Source: Syntrophales bacterium (GTDB lineage Bacteria > Desulfobacterota > Syntrophia > Syntrophales > UBA8958). Taken from it: a stretch of 9,596 nucleotides of DNA. Below are positions 1-6,604 of the stretch, one piece after another. The stretch spans positions 1 through 9,596 of the forward strand of contig JALNVY010000083.1 in assembly GCA_023231165.1 (NCBI GenBank), read 5' to 3'. Below the pieces are notes generated by a model. The model worked only from the letters and a program-made list of their open reading frames with translations. It was not told where the DNA came from and ran no database searches. Positions within the stretch are counted from its first letter, which is position 1, and the number at the start of each line of letters is the position of its first letter. A program made the position numbers and the translations under genes.

Positions 1-440
1 ACTTCCTCAAGTGCCGCAACTTGCCCCTGAAAATCGGGAATGAGGACCTCAATGCGAATATCCGGCCGGGATTCCCGCAAGGCGCCGATGGAGCGGGCGA
101 AAGCTCCGGCCCCGCCGTCGGGGAGATCATCCCGGGTTACGGACGTGATGACCACATATTTCAGGGAAAGGGACTTAACGGCAAAGACGAGGCGCCCTGC
201 TTCCTCCGCGTCGACGGGAGCGGGGACACCGTGGGCGACATGGCAATACCGGCAATTACGCGTGCAGATACTGCCCAGGATGAGAAAGGTTGCCGTACCG
301 TCCTGGAAGCACTCACTCATGTTGGGGCAGCGGGCCTCCTGACAAATGGTATGGAGCCCATACCGGGACAGGATACCCCGGACGCGGTTGAAATCGGGCG
401 TATTGGGAAGTCTTACCTTCAACCAGTCGGGTTTTCTCAA
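1..440 (-). CDS. lipA: Lipoyl synthase LipA, 3' part cut off by the window edge
   Basis: Radical SAM enzyme that inserts two sulfurs into octanoyl groups on lipoyl-carrier proteins such as GcvH, forming lipoamide in the cytoplasm. About 146 codons are present, reading off the window at position 1. From the TTG start, the auxiliary 4Fe-4S cysteines fit CX4CX5C (Cys33, Cys38, Cys44), the radical SAM motif CTRNCRYC holds Cys59, Cys63 and Cys66, and the family motif VLIPDFQG lies near the truncated end. I chose TTG at 440 because LRKPDWL matches the usual LipA start (MRKPxWLK) and AGGG lies just upstream. An in-frame ATG at 518 would add 26 residues, but it lies inside a short repeat with a purine stretch too close to be a good ribosome site. 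The function is sure from the motifs; the start is less certain. It is on the same strand as the gcv genes, but a PspC gene and a repeat separate them, so it is probably a separate transcript. Confidence 0.93.
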   Translation of the reverse strand, partial: MRKPDWLKVRLPNTPDFNRVRGILSRYGLHTICQEARCPNMSECFQDGTATFLILGSICTRNCRYCHVAHGVPAPVDAEEAGRLVFAVKSLSLKYVVITSVTRDDLPDGGAGAFARSIGALRESRPDIRIEVLIPDFQGQVAALEE

Positions 441-513
441 GAAATCCCTGGCCGTGTTTTTCTTGGTTTTATATCTCTGATGGACTGGCAAAAAGTAGAA
501 AACCTCATTTTCT

Positions 514-540
514 GTCATTCCTGTGAAAACGGGAATTCAG
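514..540. repeat. Short inverted-repeat element just upstream of lipA
   Basis: The segment reads GTCATTCC, then TGTGAAAAC, then GGGAATTCAG. The arms ATTCC and GGGAAT are inverted around a 9-nt centre. Its form resembles the short dispersed GTCATTCC...GGAAT repeats found in many copies in Neisseria and some Desulfobacterota genomes; that comparison is from memory. Only one copy lies in the window, so repeat status is inferred. It overlaps the alternative ATG at 518 of lipA, which argues against that start. Confidence 0.4.
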
Positions 541-608
541 TATTAGCATCTATTTATGTCCTGTCTGTATCCCCGCGTGCTCAGGATGGAACGATGTTTG
601 CGCAGCCG

Positions 609-803
609 CTAAGACTTCGGCCGCTTGGGGATCACCAGCCACATGGCCAGATAGGCGATCATTGCAAATCCGAAGGAAAATAGAATCAGCAGGATAAAAA
701 GCACGCGGAACAAAGTGGAATCCTTGTTGAAGAATTCTCCCAATCCGCCGCAAACGCCGCCGACCTTTTTATCAGTATCAGACAGGTAAAGTTTTTCTTC
801 CAT
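609..803 (-). CDS. Small PspC-domain inner-membrane protein
   Basis: A 64-residue protein that is almost wholly one PspC domain. An N-terminal KLYLSDTDKKVGGVCGGLGEFF segment (about residues 4-25) carries the family GGVCGGLGE signature. A hydrophobic stretch from about 31 to 59 with a glycine break near 45 follows, probably one long or two short membrane passes, ending in the typical WLVIP and a basic tail. A strong ribosome site, GGGGAGGAAG, sits about 5 nt before the ATG at 803. In enterobacteria PspC takes part in the phage-shock envelope stress response, but stand-alone PspC proteins of this size are widespread and mostly uncharacterised. There is no pspA, pspB or pspF beside it, so its partner and signal are unknown. 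It lies alone between the repeat at 864-987 and lipA, and is probably transcribed separately from both. Confidence 0.88.
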   Translation of the reverse strand: MEEKLYLSDTDKKVGGVCGGLGEFFNKDSTLFRVLFILLILFSFGFAMIAYLAMWLVIPKRPKS

Positions 804-863
804 GACACTTCCTCCCCGGTAATATTGATGAACTCGCAGAAGTTGAAAAAATAGTCATAATCG

Positions 864-987
864 ACGGCTTCGTAAAAATATCAGCAGACAAGGCGCGCCA
901 ATCCTGAGTAATGAGGCGTACTTGTCGTACGCCGCAGTGACGAAGGATGCCGCGTAACGCAGCATCCGGATCTTTTTACGAAGCCGT
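864..987. repeat. 124-bp element with perfect 15-bp terminal inverted repeats
   Basis: The left end, ACGGCTTCGTAAAAA (864-878), is the exact reverse complement of the right end (973-987). Inside are two more stem-loops. GGCGTAC (915-921) pairs with GTACGCC (927-933) across a 5-nt loop. GGATGC (945-950) pairs with GCATCC (962-967), with an inner GCG/CGC pairing. There is no open reading frame, which fits a non-autonomous MITE-like or REP-like repeat. The right end overlaps the first base of the aminomutase stop codon (987-989), so the element abuts the end of that operon. In RNA it would fold into a long structured hairpin and could act as a terminator or 3' stabiliser. No clear target-site duplication is visible at the flanks. 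Confidence 0.75.
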
Positions 988-2804
988 TAGAAATAATACC
1001 AGATCGTACTATAATCAGCCACATTTTCCCCGTCATCATCGAGACGCTTAAGGTAATCATAGATGGGGATGTCCGTATAGAGGTAATCACGGGCGGTCAC
1101 CAGGCGGACTTCCCAGGAATAAAATCGGTAAACCCGCCGTCCGTCCGGGTGGATCATGATAACTTCATGGTCCTGCCACGCCTTCAACTGAGACTTTCCC
1201 AAGCGGGGGAGATTGAATACCGGCTCATCCGTCCGGACCAAGCCTGGTAAAAGCCTGGCCTCTTCTGCCCGCTCCTGTTCGATCCGGGCGATGGGGACCC
1301 GGAAATCAGCGGTTTCGTCTTTACCCTTGGTGCTGAACGAGTAATAGGGATCTACGCCGGAGACCTTTAAGACCTTGCGGAGGAGGCAGGTCTCGAATTT
1401 CCGGCTGTTGTAGTAGGTAAAAACCTGCTGGTTATAGATGTTGATCCCCAATTTCTTGATTTTCTTAATGGAATCCAGGGCATCCGCCGTCATTTCCGTG
1501 GGATGTTCGAAGTGGGTGACGATGGCGATTTCCCGCTTCCCCCACTCATGATACTTTTCGAGAACCTGCAAAAACCCGTCATTGATCCGAAAGGGCAGCG
1601 TAACGGGGATCCGGGTGCCGATCCGGATCCTCTCGACATGCTTGATCTTGGCAATCTCCCCCAGAAGGGCATCCAGGTAATCGTTTTTCAGGGTCAGGGG
1701 ATCGCCGCCGGTGACCAGGACCTCGGTGATGCTGTCATGTTCAGCGATCCAGGCAATGGCCTCCTGGATCTTCTCACGGCTCATCTGCACTTCGTCGTCG
1801 ATGCTCTTGATCTCCCAATTCCGCTGGCAATAAACACAGATCTGAGGACAGGCATTGTAGGGTTTAAGGATGACGATTTCCGGATAGCGTCGGGTAATGC
1901 CGTCGATAGGGCTGGTGGATTTCTCGCCCATGAAATCCATATCAAACCCCTTGGCCCGGCTTTCCGAGACCGACCGGCAGTAGGCGACGCTGGGAATCAC
2001 CTGCGCCCGGATCTGGCGGTCGTAGTCCGTCTTTCCGTCCTTATTAAAGAGGGACAGGTAATAGGGGGTGATCTCAATGGGGATGCCGTATTCCTTTGCC
2101 GCCTTAAGGCCGGCGATTTCGTCTTTATCAAGAGTGACAATGGCGGACAGGGTGTCCAGGTTTTTGATGATGTGCTTCAGGTGCCAGAGGTAATCCTGCC
2201 AGTCTTCTTCGGTAGCTTGGAAATGGGACAGAATATCTTTTTTTAAACCTTTCCGGCGTTTGACAATGCTGCGATCGAAACCGGTTCGATAGCGGCGGAA
2301 ATAGCGGCGGATCATGGCGGCGTACTCGTCAAGCTGGGAGGAGCGGAGCAGAGCAGCCTCACGGCCGTCTTTCATCTTGAAAAGGTCCTGGCTCTTGGAG
2401 TGTTTCCCTGACTTTCCTGTAATACCCCGAAAGAAAGAGATATATTCGCAGAGAAATGCCTCGCCGGCTCTTTCCAGGGCCTGGTCGGGATCATGGGCCA
2501 GGTCGTAAAGGAGCTGCAGGGGCGATGTCTGGGTTAGATGTTCATTCTCCGTGCGCATGGTATTGGAAAAGACCCGGATACATTCCCGAGCGTTGCGCTT
2601 TTCAAGGATGTTCATATCCGAATAATAAGTGTCGGGCTTCATGTTGAACATGGAGCGATTCAGGTGGTTGAAATAATCGAAGAGGAGATGGCGCGCCTCT
2701 TCGACATGCTTGGAGTCCCTGAGGATCTTCTTGATCTGCGGGTCCGCCTGCCAGAGCCTTTCCAGCAATTCTTCCTTCGACAAAAAGATGACATTTTTCA
2801 TCAT
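987..2804 (-). CDS. eam: KamA-family radical SAM/PLP aminomutase, probably glutamate 2,3-aminomutase
   Basis: A 605-residue radical SAM enzyme with PLP, expected to move an alpha-amino group to the beta carbon. An N-terminal part of about 195 residues without a recognised domain precedes the KAM-like core, which begins near ATEEDWQDYLWH (197-208). The SAM-cluster motif CPQICVYC gives Cys319, Cys323 and Cys326; GGDP is at 366-369, HFEHPTE at 431-437, and the PLP lysine is Lys537 in LPRLGKS. Lysine 2,3-aminomutase binds the lysine side chain through Asp293 and Asp330; by eye the matching residues here are Lys493 and Asn531, as reported for glutamate 2,3-aminomutase. The C-terminal zinc-site cysteines of KAM are absent. 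The ATG is 4 nt after the gcvPB stop and its GGAAAGG ribosome site lies inside gcvPB, so the two are co-transcribed and probably translationally coupled. The family is certain and the lysine-type assignment unlikely; glutamate is the favoured substrate but unproven. Confidence 0.85.
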   Translation of the reverse strand: MMKNVIFLSKEELLERLWQADPQIKKILRDSKHVEEARHLLFDYFNHLNRSMFNMKPDTYYSDMNILEKRNARECIRVFSNTMRTENEHLTQTSPLQLLYDLAHDPDQALERAGEAFLCEYISFFRGITGKSGKHSKSQDLFKMKDGREAALLRSSQLDEYAAMIRRYFRRYRTGFDRSIVKRRKGLKKDILSHFQATEEDWQDYLWHLKHIIKNLDTLSAIVTLDKDEIAGLKAAKEYGIPIEITPYYLSLFNKDGKTDYDRQIRAQVIPSVAYCRSVSESRAKGFDMDFMGEKSTSPIDGITRRYPEIVILKPYNACPQICVYCQRNWEIKSIDDEVQMSREKIQEAIAWIAEHDSITEVLVTGGDPLTLKNDYLDALLGEIAKIKHVERIRIGTRIPVTLPFRINDGFLQVLEKYHEWGKREIAIVTHFEHPTEMTADALDSIKKIKKLGINIYNQQVFTYYNSRKFETCLLRKVLKVSGVDPYYSFSTKGKDETADFRVPIARIEQERAEEARLLPGLVRTDEPVFNLPRLGKSQLKAWQDHEVIMIHPDGRRVYRFYSWEVRLVTARDYLYTDIPIYDYLKRLDDDGENVADYSTIWYYF

Positions 2805-2808
2805 AAGC

Positions 2809-4248
2809 TTAGCCTTTCCAGCAGACGTCGGGTTCCCGGGCCGCCTTGACGTCGTCGAGGCGTTTTACGGGGGTGGTCAGGGGGGCGGCCTTGACCAGCT
2901 CGGGATTGTCCTTTGCTTCCCCGGCGATCCGGATCATTGTTTCGCAGAAAGCATCAATGGTTTCGATGCTTTCCGTTTCATTGGGTTCGATCATGATTGC
3001 TTCGGGAGCGATCATGGGAAAGTAGATGGTTGGGGGATGATATCCGTAATCGAGGAGGCGCTTGGCGATATCCGAGGTATGGACGCCGTTCTCGCGGACT
3101 TGGCGGTTTCCCGAAAAAACGCACTCGTGCATGCAGGGGCGGTCATAGGGAAGGTCGTAATAGGGTGTCAATTTCGTCTTGATGTAGTTGGCGTTTAACA
3201 CAGCGATTTCACTTGCTCTTTTCAGTCCTTCCGGCCCCAGGGTGCGAATGTAGGCGTAGGCCTTGACCATGACGTTGAAGTTGCCGAAGAAAGTCCGGAC
3301 CCGCCCGATGGCGTTGGGGTGTTCATAAGACCAGTCAAAAGCGTTATCTGTCTTGATAACCCGGGGAATGGGCAGGTAAGCCACGAGGTTTCTCCCGACG
3401 CCCAAGGGGCCGCTACCGGGGCCGCCGCATCCGTGGGGGGTGGAGAAGGTCTTGTGGAGATTCAACTGGATGACGTCGAACCCGAGCTCGCCGGGTCGGG
3501 CTTTTCCCATGAAGGCATTGGCGTTGGCCCCATCGCCATAGAGGAGACCGCCTTTACTGTGGATGATTTCCGCCACTTTTTCGATGCGCCGTTCAAATAG
3601 GCCCAGGGTATTGGGATTGGTCAGCATGAGCCCCGCCACGTCCTCCGCCATCAGCGACTCGAGATGCTCAATATCCACTCCTCCTTCGCTGTTGGAGCAG
3701 ACGGTGACGGTCTGGTAGCCGCACAGGGCTCCGGAGGCAGGATTGGTGCCGTGGGCGGCGTCGGGAATGAGGAGGCGCGTCCGCTTTTCGCCTTTTTTTT
3801 CAAAATATTTCTTGAAGATCATTATGCCGGTGAGCTCTCCGTGGGCTCCGGCGGCCGGTTGAAGGGTAAAATCGGCCATGCCGAATATTTCGCTCAAGTA
3901 TTGGCGCAGTTCATACATCAATTGCATATTTCCCTGGGAGAATTCCACCGGGGCATAGGGATGAAGGCCGGTGAAGCCGGGGAGTTTCGCTATGTCCTCA
4001 TTGATTTTGGGATTGTATTTCATCGTACAGGAACCGAGGGGATAGAAGCCTACATCGACGCCGAAGTTCCGCCTGGATAGGGCGGTATAATGACGGATCA
4101 GGTCAACTTCCGCCACTTCGGGAAGGTCCGGTTCCTCGCGGATCAGCTCCTGGGGGATGACCTGTTCAATGGGCACGGCGGGGACATCGCTGCCGGGAAT
4201 GCTGCCTGCCCTACGGCCCGGCCTGCTCTTTTCGAATATCAATTCCAT
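2809..4248 (-). CDS. gcvPB: Glycine dehydrogenase (decarboxylating) subunit 2, GcvPB
   Basis: The PLP-binding subunit of the two-subunit P-protein, 479 residues, close to the usual length of this subunit. With GcvPA it decarboxylates glycine and passes the aminomethyl group to lipoyl-GcvH. The PLP lysine is Lys266 in NLHKTFSTPHGCGGPGSG. Other family hallmarks are GFYPLGSCTMKYNPK (67-81), LQPAAGAHGELTG (129-141) and PDAAHGTNPASG (162-173). The ATG at 4248 has AAGGAG about 9 nt upstream. It follows the cupin gene by 23 nt and precedes the aminomutase by 4 nt. It is separated from its partner gcvPA by the cupin and an AT-rich leader, whereas gcvPA and gcvPB normally lie side by side. No sign of truncation or frameshift. 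Confidence 0.97.
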   Translation of the reverse strand: MELIFEKSRPGRRAGSIPGSDVPAVPIEQVIPQELIREEPDLPEVAEVDLIRHYTALSRRNFGVDVGFYPLGSCTMKYNPKINEDIAKLPGFTGLHPYAPVEFSQGNMQLMYELRQYLSEIFGMADFTLQPAAGAHGELTGIMIFKKYFEKKGEKRTRLLIPDAAHGTNPASGALCGYQTVTVCSNSEGGVDIEHLESLMAEDVAGLMLTNPNTLGLFERRIEKVAEIIHSKGGLLYGDGANANAFMGKARPGELGFDVIQLNLHKTFSTPHGCGGPGSGPLGVGRNLVAYLPIPRVIKTDNAFDWSYEHPNAIGRVRTFFGNFNVMVKAYAYIRTLGPEGLKRASEIAVLNANYIKTKLTPYYDLPYDRPCMHECVFSGNRQVRENGVHTSDIAKRLLDYGYHPPTIYFPMIAPEAIMIEPNETESIETIDAFCETMIRIAGEAKDNPELVKAAPLTTPVKRLDDVKAAREPDVCWKG

Positions 4249-4271
4249 CGGTTGGGTCTCCTTATTAGCTG

Positions 4272-4592
4272 TTAACGGTAGTCCTCGCGGATCGGATAAA
4301 ACACATCCAGAATATAGCAGTCCGTCAGGGCCCGGCCGCGGTGCTTGGCATCGGGGGGAATAACGGCAACCATCCCCGGTTCGATGATTCGCGTCTCTCC
4401 GGCGACGGTCATCTCGAATCTTCCGGAGATGAGATTGGCAACCTGTTCATGGGGGTGGCTGTGCTCCGGCAGAACCGCCCCTTCTTTCACCCGCCAGTAG
4501 GAAAAGGTCATGTGTTCGGAATGGACGAACCGGGCAGTAAACCCGGGAACTATTTCTCTTCCGGCGATATTATCAAGATTGATGAACCCCAT
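4272..4592 (-). CDS. Small single-domain cupin of unknown function
   Basis: A 106-residue single-domain cupin, predicted to be a cytoplasmic metal-binding beta-barrel. Cupin motif 1 is G38 through G57, with His44 and His46 (HSHPHEQ) and Gln50 as likely ligands. Motif 2, PPDAKH, supplies His84 as the fourth ligand. The C-terminus, DVFYPIREDY, is typical of small cupins near the KdgF type. I chose ATG at 4592 because GGGAGGT lies about 7 nt upstream; an ATG at 4631 would add 13 residues but has no such site. It sits between gcvPA and gcvPB, 23 nt before gcvPB, on the same strand, so it is co-transcribed with gcvPB and the aminomutase. Small cupins serve as isomerases, sugar-processing enzymes or regulators, and the sequence alone does not say which. 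A role in sensing or processing a glycine- or glutamate-related compound is only a guess from position. Confidence 0.9.
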   Translation of the reverse strand: MGFINLDNIAGREIVPGFTARFVHSEHMTFSYWRVKEGAVLPEHSHPHEQVANLISGRFEMTVAGETRIIEPGMVAVIPPDAKHRGRALTDCYILDVFYPIREDYR

Positions 4593-4781
4593 TACATTTA
4601 CCTCCCTGCTTGCAAAAAATCTGTGGTTCAAAGCGGTTCCGTAAAAATCATTATGTTTTTTATACGGTTTAAATATTCGATATTTTTAAGTAATATAGCG
4701 AGTGGCCAAGAAAATATCTTTTTGCCTTATCCGATATTATGTCGTTTGCGCGCGTGCTTGCTGCCCGATGTTCCCTGCAAT
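4593..4781 (-). promoter_or_regulatory. AT-rich leader between gcvPA and the cupin, possible internal promoter
   Basis: This 189-nt gap has no gene and is much richer in A and T than its neighbours, especially 4641-4740. It holds an inverted repeat, AAATAT-TCG-ATATTT, at 4671-4685. A second, imperfect hairpin has arms CCGTA (4639-4643) and TACGG (4663-4667), extended by A-run/T-run pairing with a 2-nt bulge. TATATT and TATAAA on the minus strand could serve as -10 boxes, but I find no convincing -35 at the right spacing. A separate or attenuated promoter for cupin-gcvPB-aminomutase is plausible but unproven. Confidence 0.35.
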
Positions 4782-6107
4782 TCAACTTATAATCATTACA
4801 ACTTTGTCTATGTCATCTTTTGATAGCATCTCTGTGGCGCAGAAGAGAATACTATCCTGAAATTCCGGATAATCACAGCCGAGTTTGTAGCCGCCGATGA
4901 TGCCTGCTTCCTGGAGCTTTTGATTTATGGCGACCGGATCGGGGCAGCGGACGGCGAATTCATTATAGACGGGACCGGAAAAGGCCGGGGAGAAACCGGG
5001 CAGGGCGAGGAGCCGGGAGCGCAGGTATTGGGCCTTTTGGACATTTAACTCGGCAATCATCTTGAGATTCTTCCCCAGGCTGACCAGGTAGACGGCGGCG
5101 GCCAGCGCGCAGAGGGCCTCGTTGGTGCAGATGTTCGAGGTGGCCCGCTCCCTCCGTATATGCTGTTCCCGGGTCTGGAGGGTCAGGACAAAACCCCTGT
5201 TTCCTTCCTTGTCCACTGTGGCCCCGGCGAGACGCCCCGGGATCTTTCTGAGGAATTTATCGGTGCTCGCAAAGATACCCAGATAGGGACCGCCGTAATT
5301 CAGGGGATTGCCGAAGGCTTGACCTTCCCCGACGGCAAAATCAGCTCCCATCGCCCCGGCGGGCTTCAGGATGCCTAGGGAGGTTGCCTCGGTAAAACCG
5401 GAAACGAAGAGTGCCCCTTGGTCGCGGGTTACTGCCGCCACGGGGGCAATATTCTCCAGGACGCCGAAAAAATTGGGGCTCTGAATCAGGACCGCAGCGG
5501 TGTCTTTATCAACGGTTTGGCGCAGGTTGTCCATGTCCAACTGTCCTGCCGCCGTAAAAGGAATTACGACGACCTCATACCCGTTGGCCCAGGCGTAGGT
5601 CCGGACGACCTGGCGGTACTCGGGATGAATCGAGTTTGCCAGGACCAGCTTCTTGCGGTTCAGGGTCTTGGCGGCCAGCACCGCCGCTTCCGCCATCGCC
5701 GTAGCCCCGTCGTACATGGAGGCGTTGGCGACCTGCATTCCCGTCAGGCGGGCAATCATGGTCTGGTATTCATAGATGGCCTGAAGGATCCCCTGGCTGA
5801 TCTCGGCCTGATAGGGCGTGTAGGCGGTATAAAATTCCGAGCGGGAGATGATGTGTCCGACCACGGCGGGAATCCAGTGCCGGTAGGCCCCGGCGCCCAT
5901 GAGGGTTATTGCCGGGAGCTCGTTCTTTTTGCTGAGATGATCCATGAAATCGGCGAGTTCCATTTCCGAGACGCCGGGGGGCAGCTGCAATGCCTTTTTG
6001 AGGAGGAAACGGGAAGGTATGTCCGTAAAGAGATCATCGAGGGAGGCAATCCCGATGGCTTGCATCATCCGCTGCTCGTCTGCCGGGGTATGGGGCACAT
6101 AGTCCAT
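4782..6107 (-). CDS. gcvPA: Glycine dehydrogenase (decarboxylating) subunit 1, GcvPA
   Basis: The non-PLP-lysine subunit of the split P-protein, 441 residues, the normal size for this subunit. It pairs with GcvPB to form the active decarboxylase of the glycine cleavage complex. The N-terminus, YVPHTPADEQRMMQAIG, is a family hallmark, as are MGAGAYRHWIPAVV (70-83), TPYQAEISQG (97-106) and ANASMYDGATA (127-137). It has no Schiff-base lysine motif, as expected, because that lies in GcvPB. The ATG at 6107 has AAGGGAT upstream. It is 79 nt downstream of gcvH, with a small hairpin in that gap, and the next gene after it is the cupin rather than gcvPB. Confidence 0.96.
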   Translation of the reverse strand: MDYVPHTPADEQRMMQAIGIASLDDLFTDIPSRFLLKKALQLPPGVSEMELADFMDHLSKKNELPAITLMGAGAYRHWIPAVVGHIISRSEFYTAYTPYQAEISQGILQAIYEYQTMIARLTGMQVANASMYDGATAMAEAAVLAAKTLNRKKLVLANSIHPEYRQVVRTYAWANGYEVVVIPFTAAGQLDMDNLRQTVDKDTAAVLIQSPNFFGVLENIAPVAAVTRDQGALFVSGFTEATSLGILKPAGAMGADFAVGEGQAFGNPLNYGGPYLGIFASTDKFLRKIPGRLAGATVDKEGNRGFVLTLQTREQHIRRERATSNICTNEALCALAAAVYLVSLGKNLKMIAELNVQKAQYLRSRLLALPGFSPAFSGPVYNEFAVRCPDPVAINQKLQEAGIIGGYKLGCDYPEFQDSILFCATEMLSKDDIDKVVMIIS

Positions 6108-6145
6108 GGTTTTATCCCTTAAGCAATTGAATCGTCAGATCTTCT

Positions 6146-6163
6146 GCAGACTTGAAAGCCTGC
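6146..6163 (-). other. Intercistronic hairpin between gcvH and gcvPA
   Basis: GCAGGCT and AGTCTGC (minus strand) can form a 7-bp stem with one G-T pair and a TTCA loop. There is no run of T after it on the minus strand, so it does not look like a terminator. It could be an mRNA processing or stability element that sets gcvH and gcvPA levels apart, or simply chance. Confidence 0.25.
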
Positions 6164-6187
6164 CCTGTCTTACCCGTACATTCTAAT

Positions 6188-6586
6188 CTAATGCTGCTCC
6201 GCGGCGATAAAGGCTTCGTATCCCGAAGCATCCAGCAGGGCTTGCAGCTCTTCCGGTTGCTTCATCTTGAGCTTGGCGATCCACCCTTTCCCGTAGGGAT
6301 CCTGGTTGATCAGTTCGGGGTTCTGTTCCAGTTTCTGATTGGCTTCGATGACTTCCCCGGTTACGGGAGAATAGACGTCGGAGACGGACTTGACGGACTC
6401 CACAACGGCGACTGCTTCCATCGGCTTAACCTGCTTGCCAATTTCCGGAAGTTCCACAAATACGATGTCCGTGAGTAACTCCTGGGCGTGATCGGTAATG
6501 CCGATGACAACGGTTCCATCGCCGTTGTCTATGACCCATTCATGCTCCCGGGTGTATTTTCTGTCTGTCGGATTGACTTTTGACAT
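6188..6586 (-). CDS. gcvH: Glycine cleavage system H protein
   Basis: The 132-residue lipoyl carrier of the glycine cleavage system. Its lipoyl arm shuttles the aminomethyl group from the P-protein to the T-protein and then delivers electrons to the L-protein. The lipoylated residue is Lys66 in VESVKSVSD, matching the family ESVKxxSD motif. The N-terminal YTREHEW and the later SPVTGEVIEANQ and DPYGKGWIAKLK segments are also characteristic, and the length is normal. The ATG at 6586 has an AAAGGAAG ribosome site and lies 18 nt after the gcvT stop, so it is in the same operon. LipA, which would convert its octanoyl form, is encoded at the left edge of the window. Confidence 0.97.
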   Translation of the reverse strand: MSKVNPTDRKYTREHEWVIDNGDGTVVIGITDHAQELLTDIVFVELPEIGKQVKPMEAVAVVESVKSVSDVYSPVTGEVIEANQKLEQNPELINQDPYGKGWIAKLKMKQPEELQALLDASGYEAFIAAEQH

Positions 6587-6604
6587 AATCTTCTTCCTTT
6601 CGTC

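Noticed and set aside
21..683. A 220-codon plus-strand reading frame spanning the left end
   Set aside because: It runs opposite lipA and part of the PspC gene, both well supported on the minus strand.
1503..2246. A 247-codon plus-strand reading frame opposite the aminomutase gene
   Set aside because: It lies wholly antisense to the conserved core with the radical SAM and PLP motifs, has no ribosome site or recognisable domain, and is explained by the codon use of the real gene.
4593..4631. Earlier ATG giving a 119-residue cupin
   Set aside because: No good ribosome site before 4631, while GGGAGGT is well placed before the ATG at 4592, and the cupin family similarity starts after that point.
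5418..6122. A 234-codon plus-strand reading frame opposite gcvPA
   Set aside because: Antisense shadow of a gene with clear family motifs; no ribosome site and no protein features.
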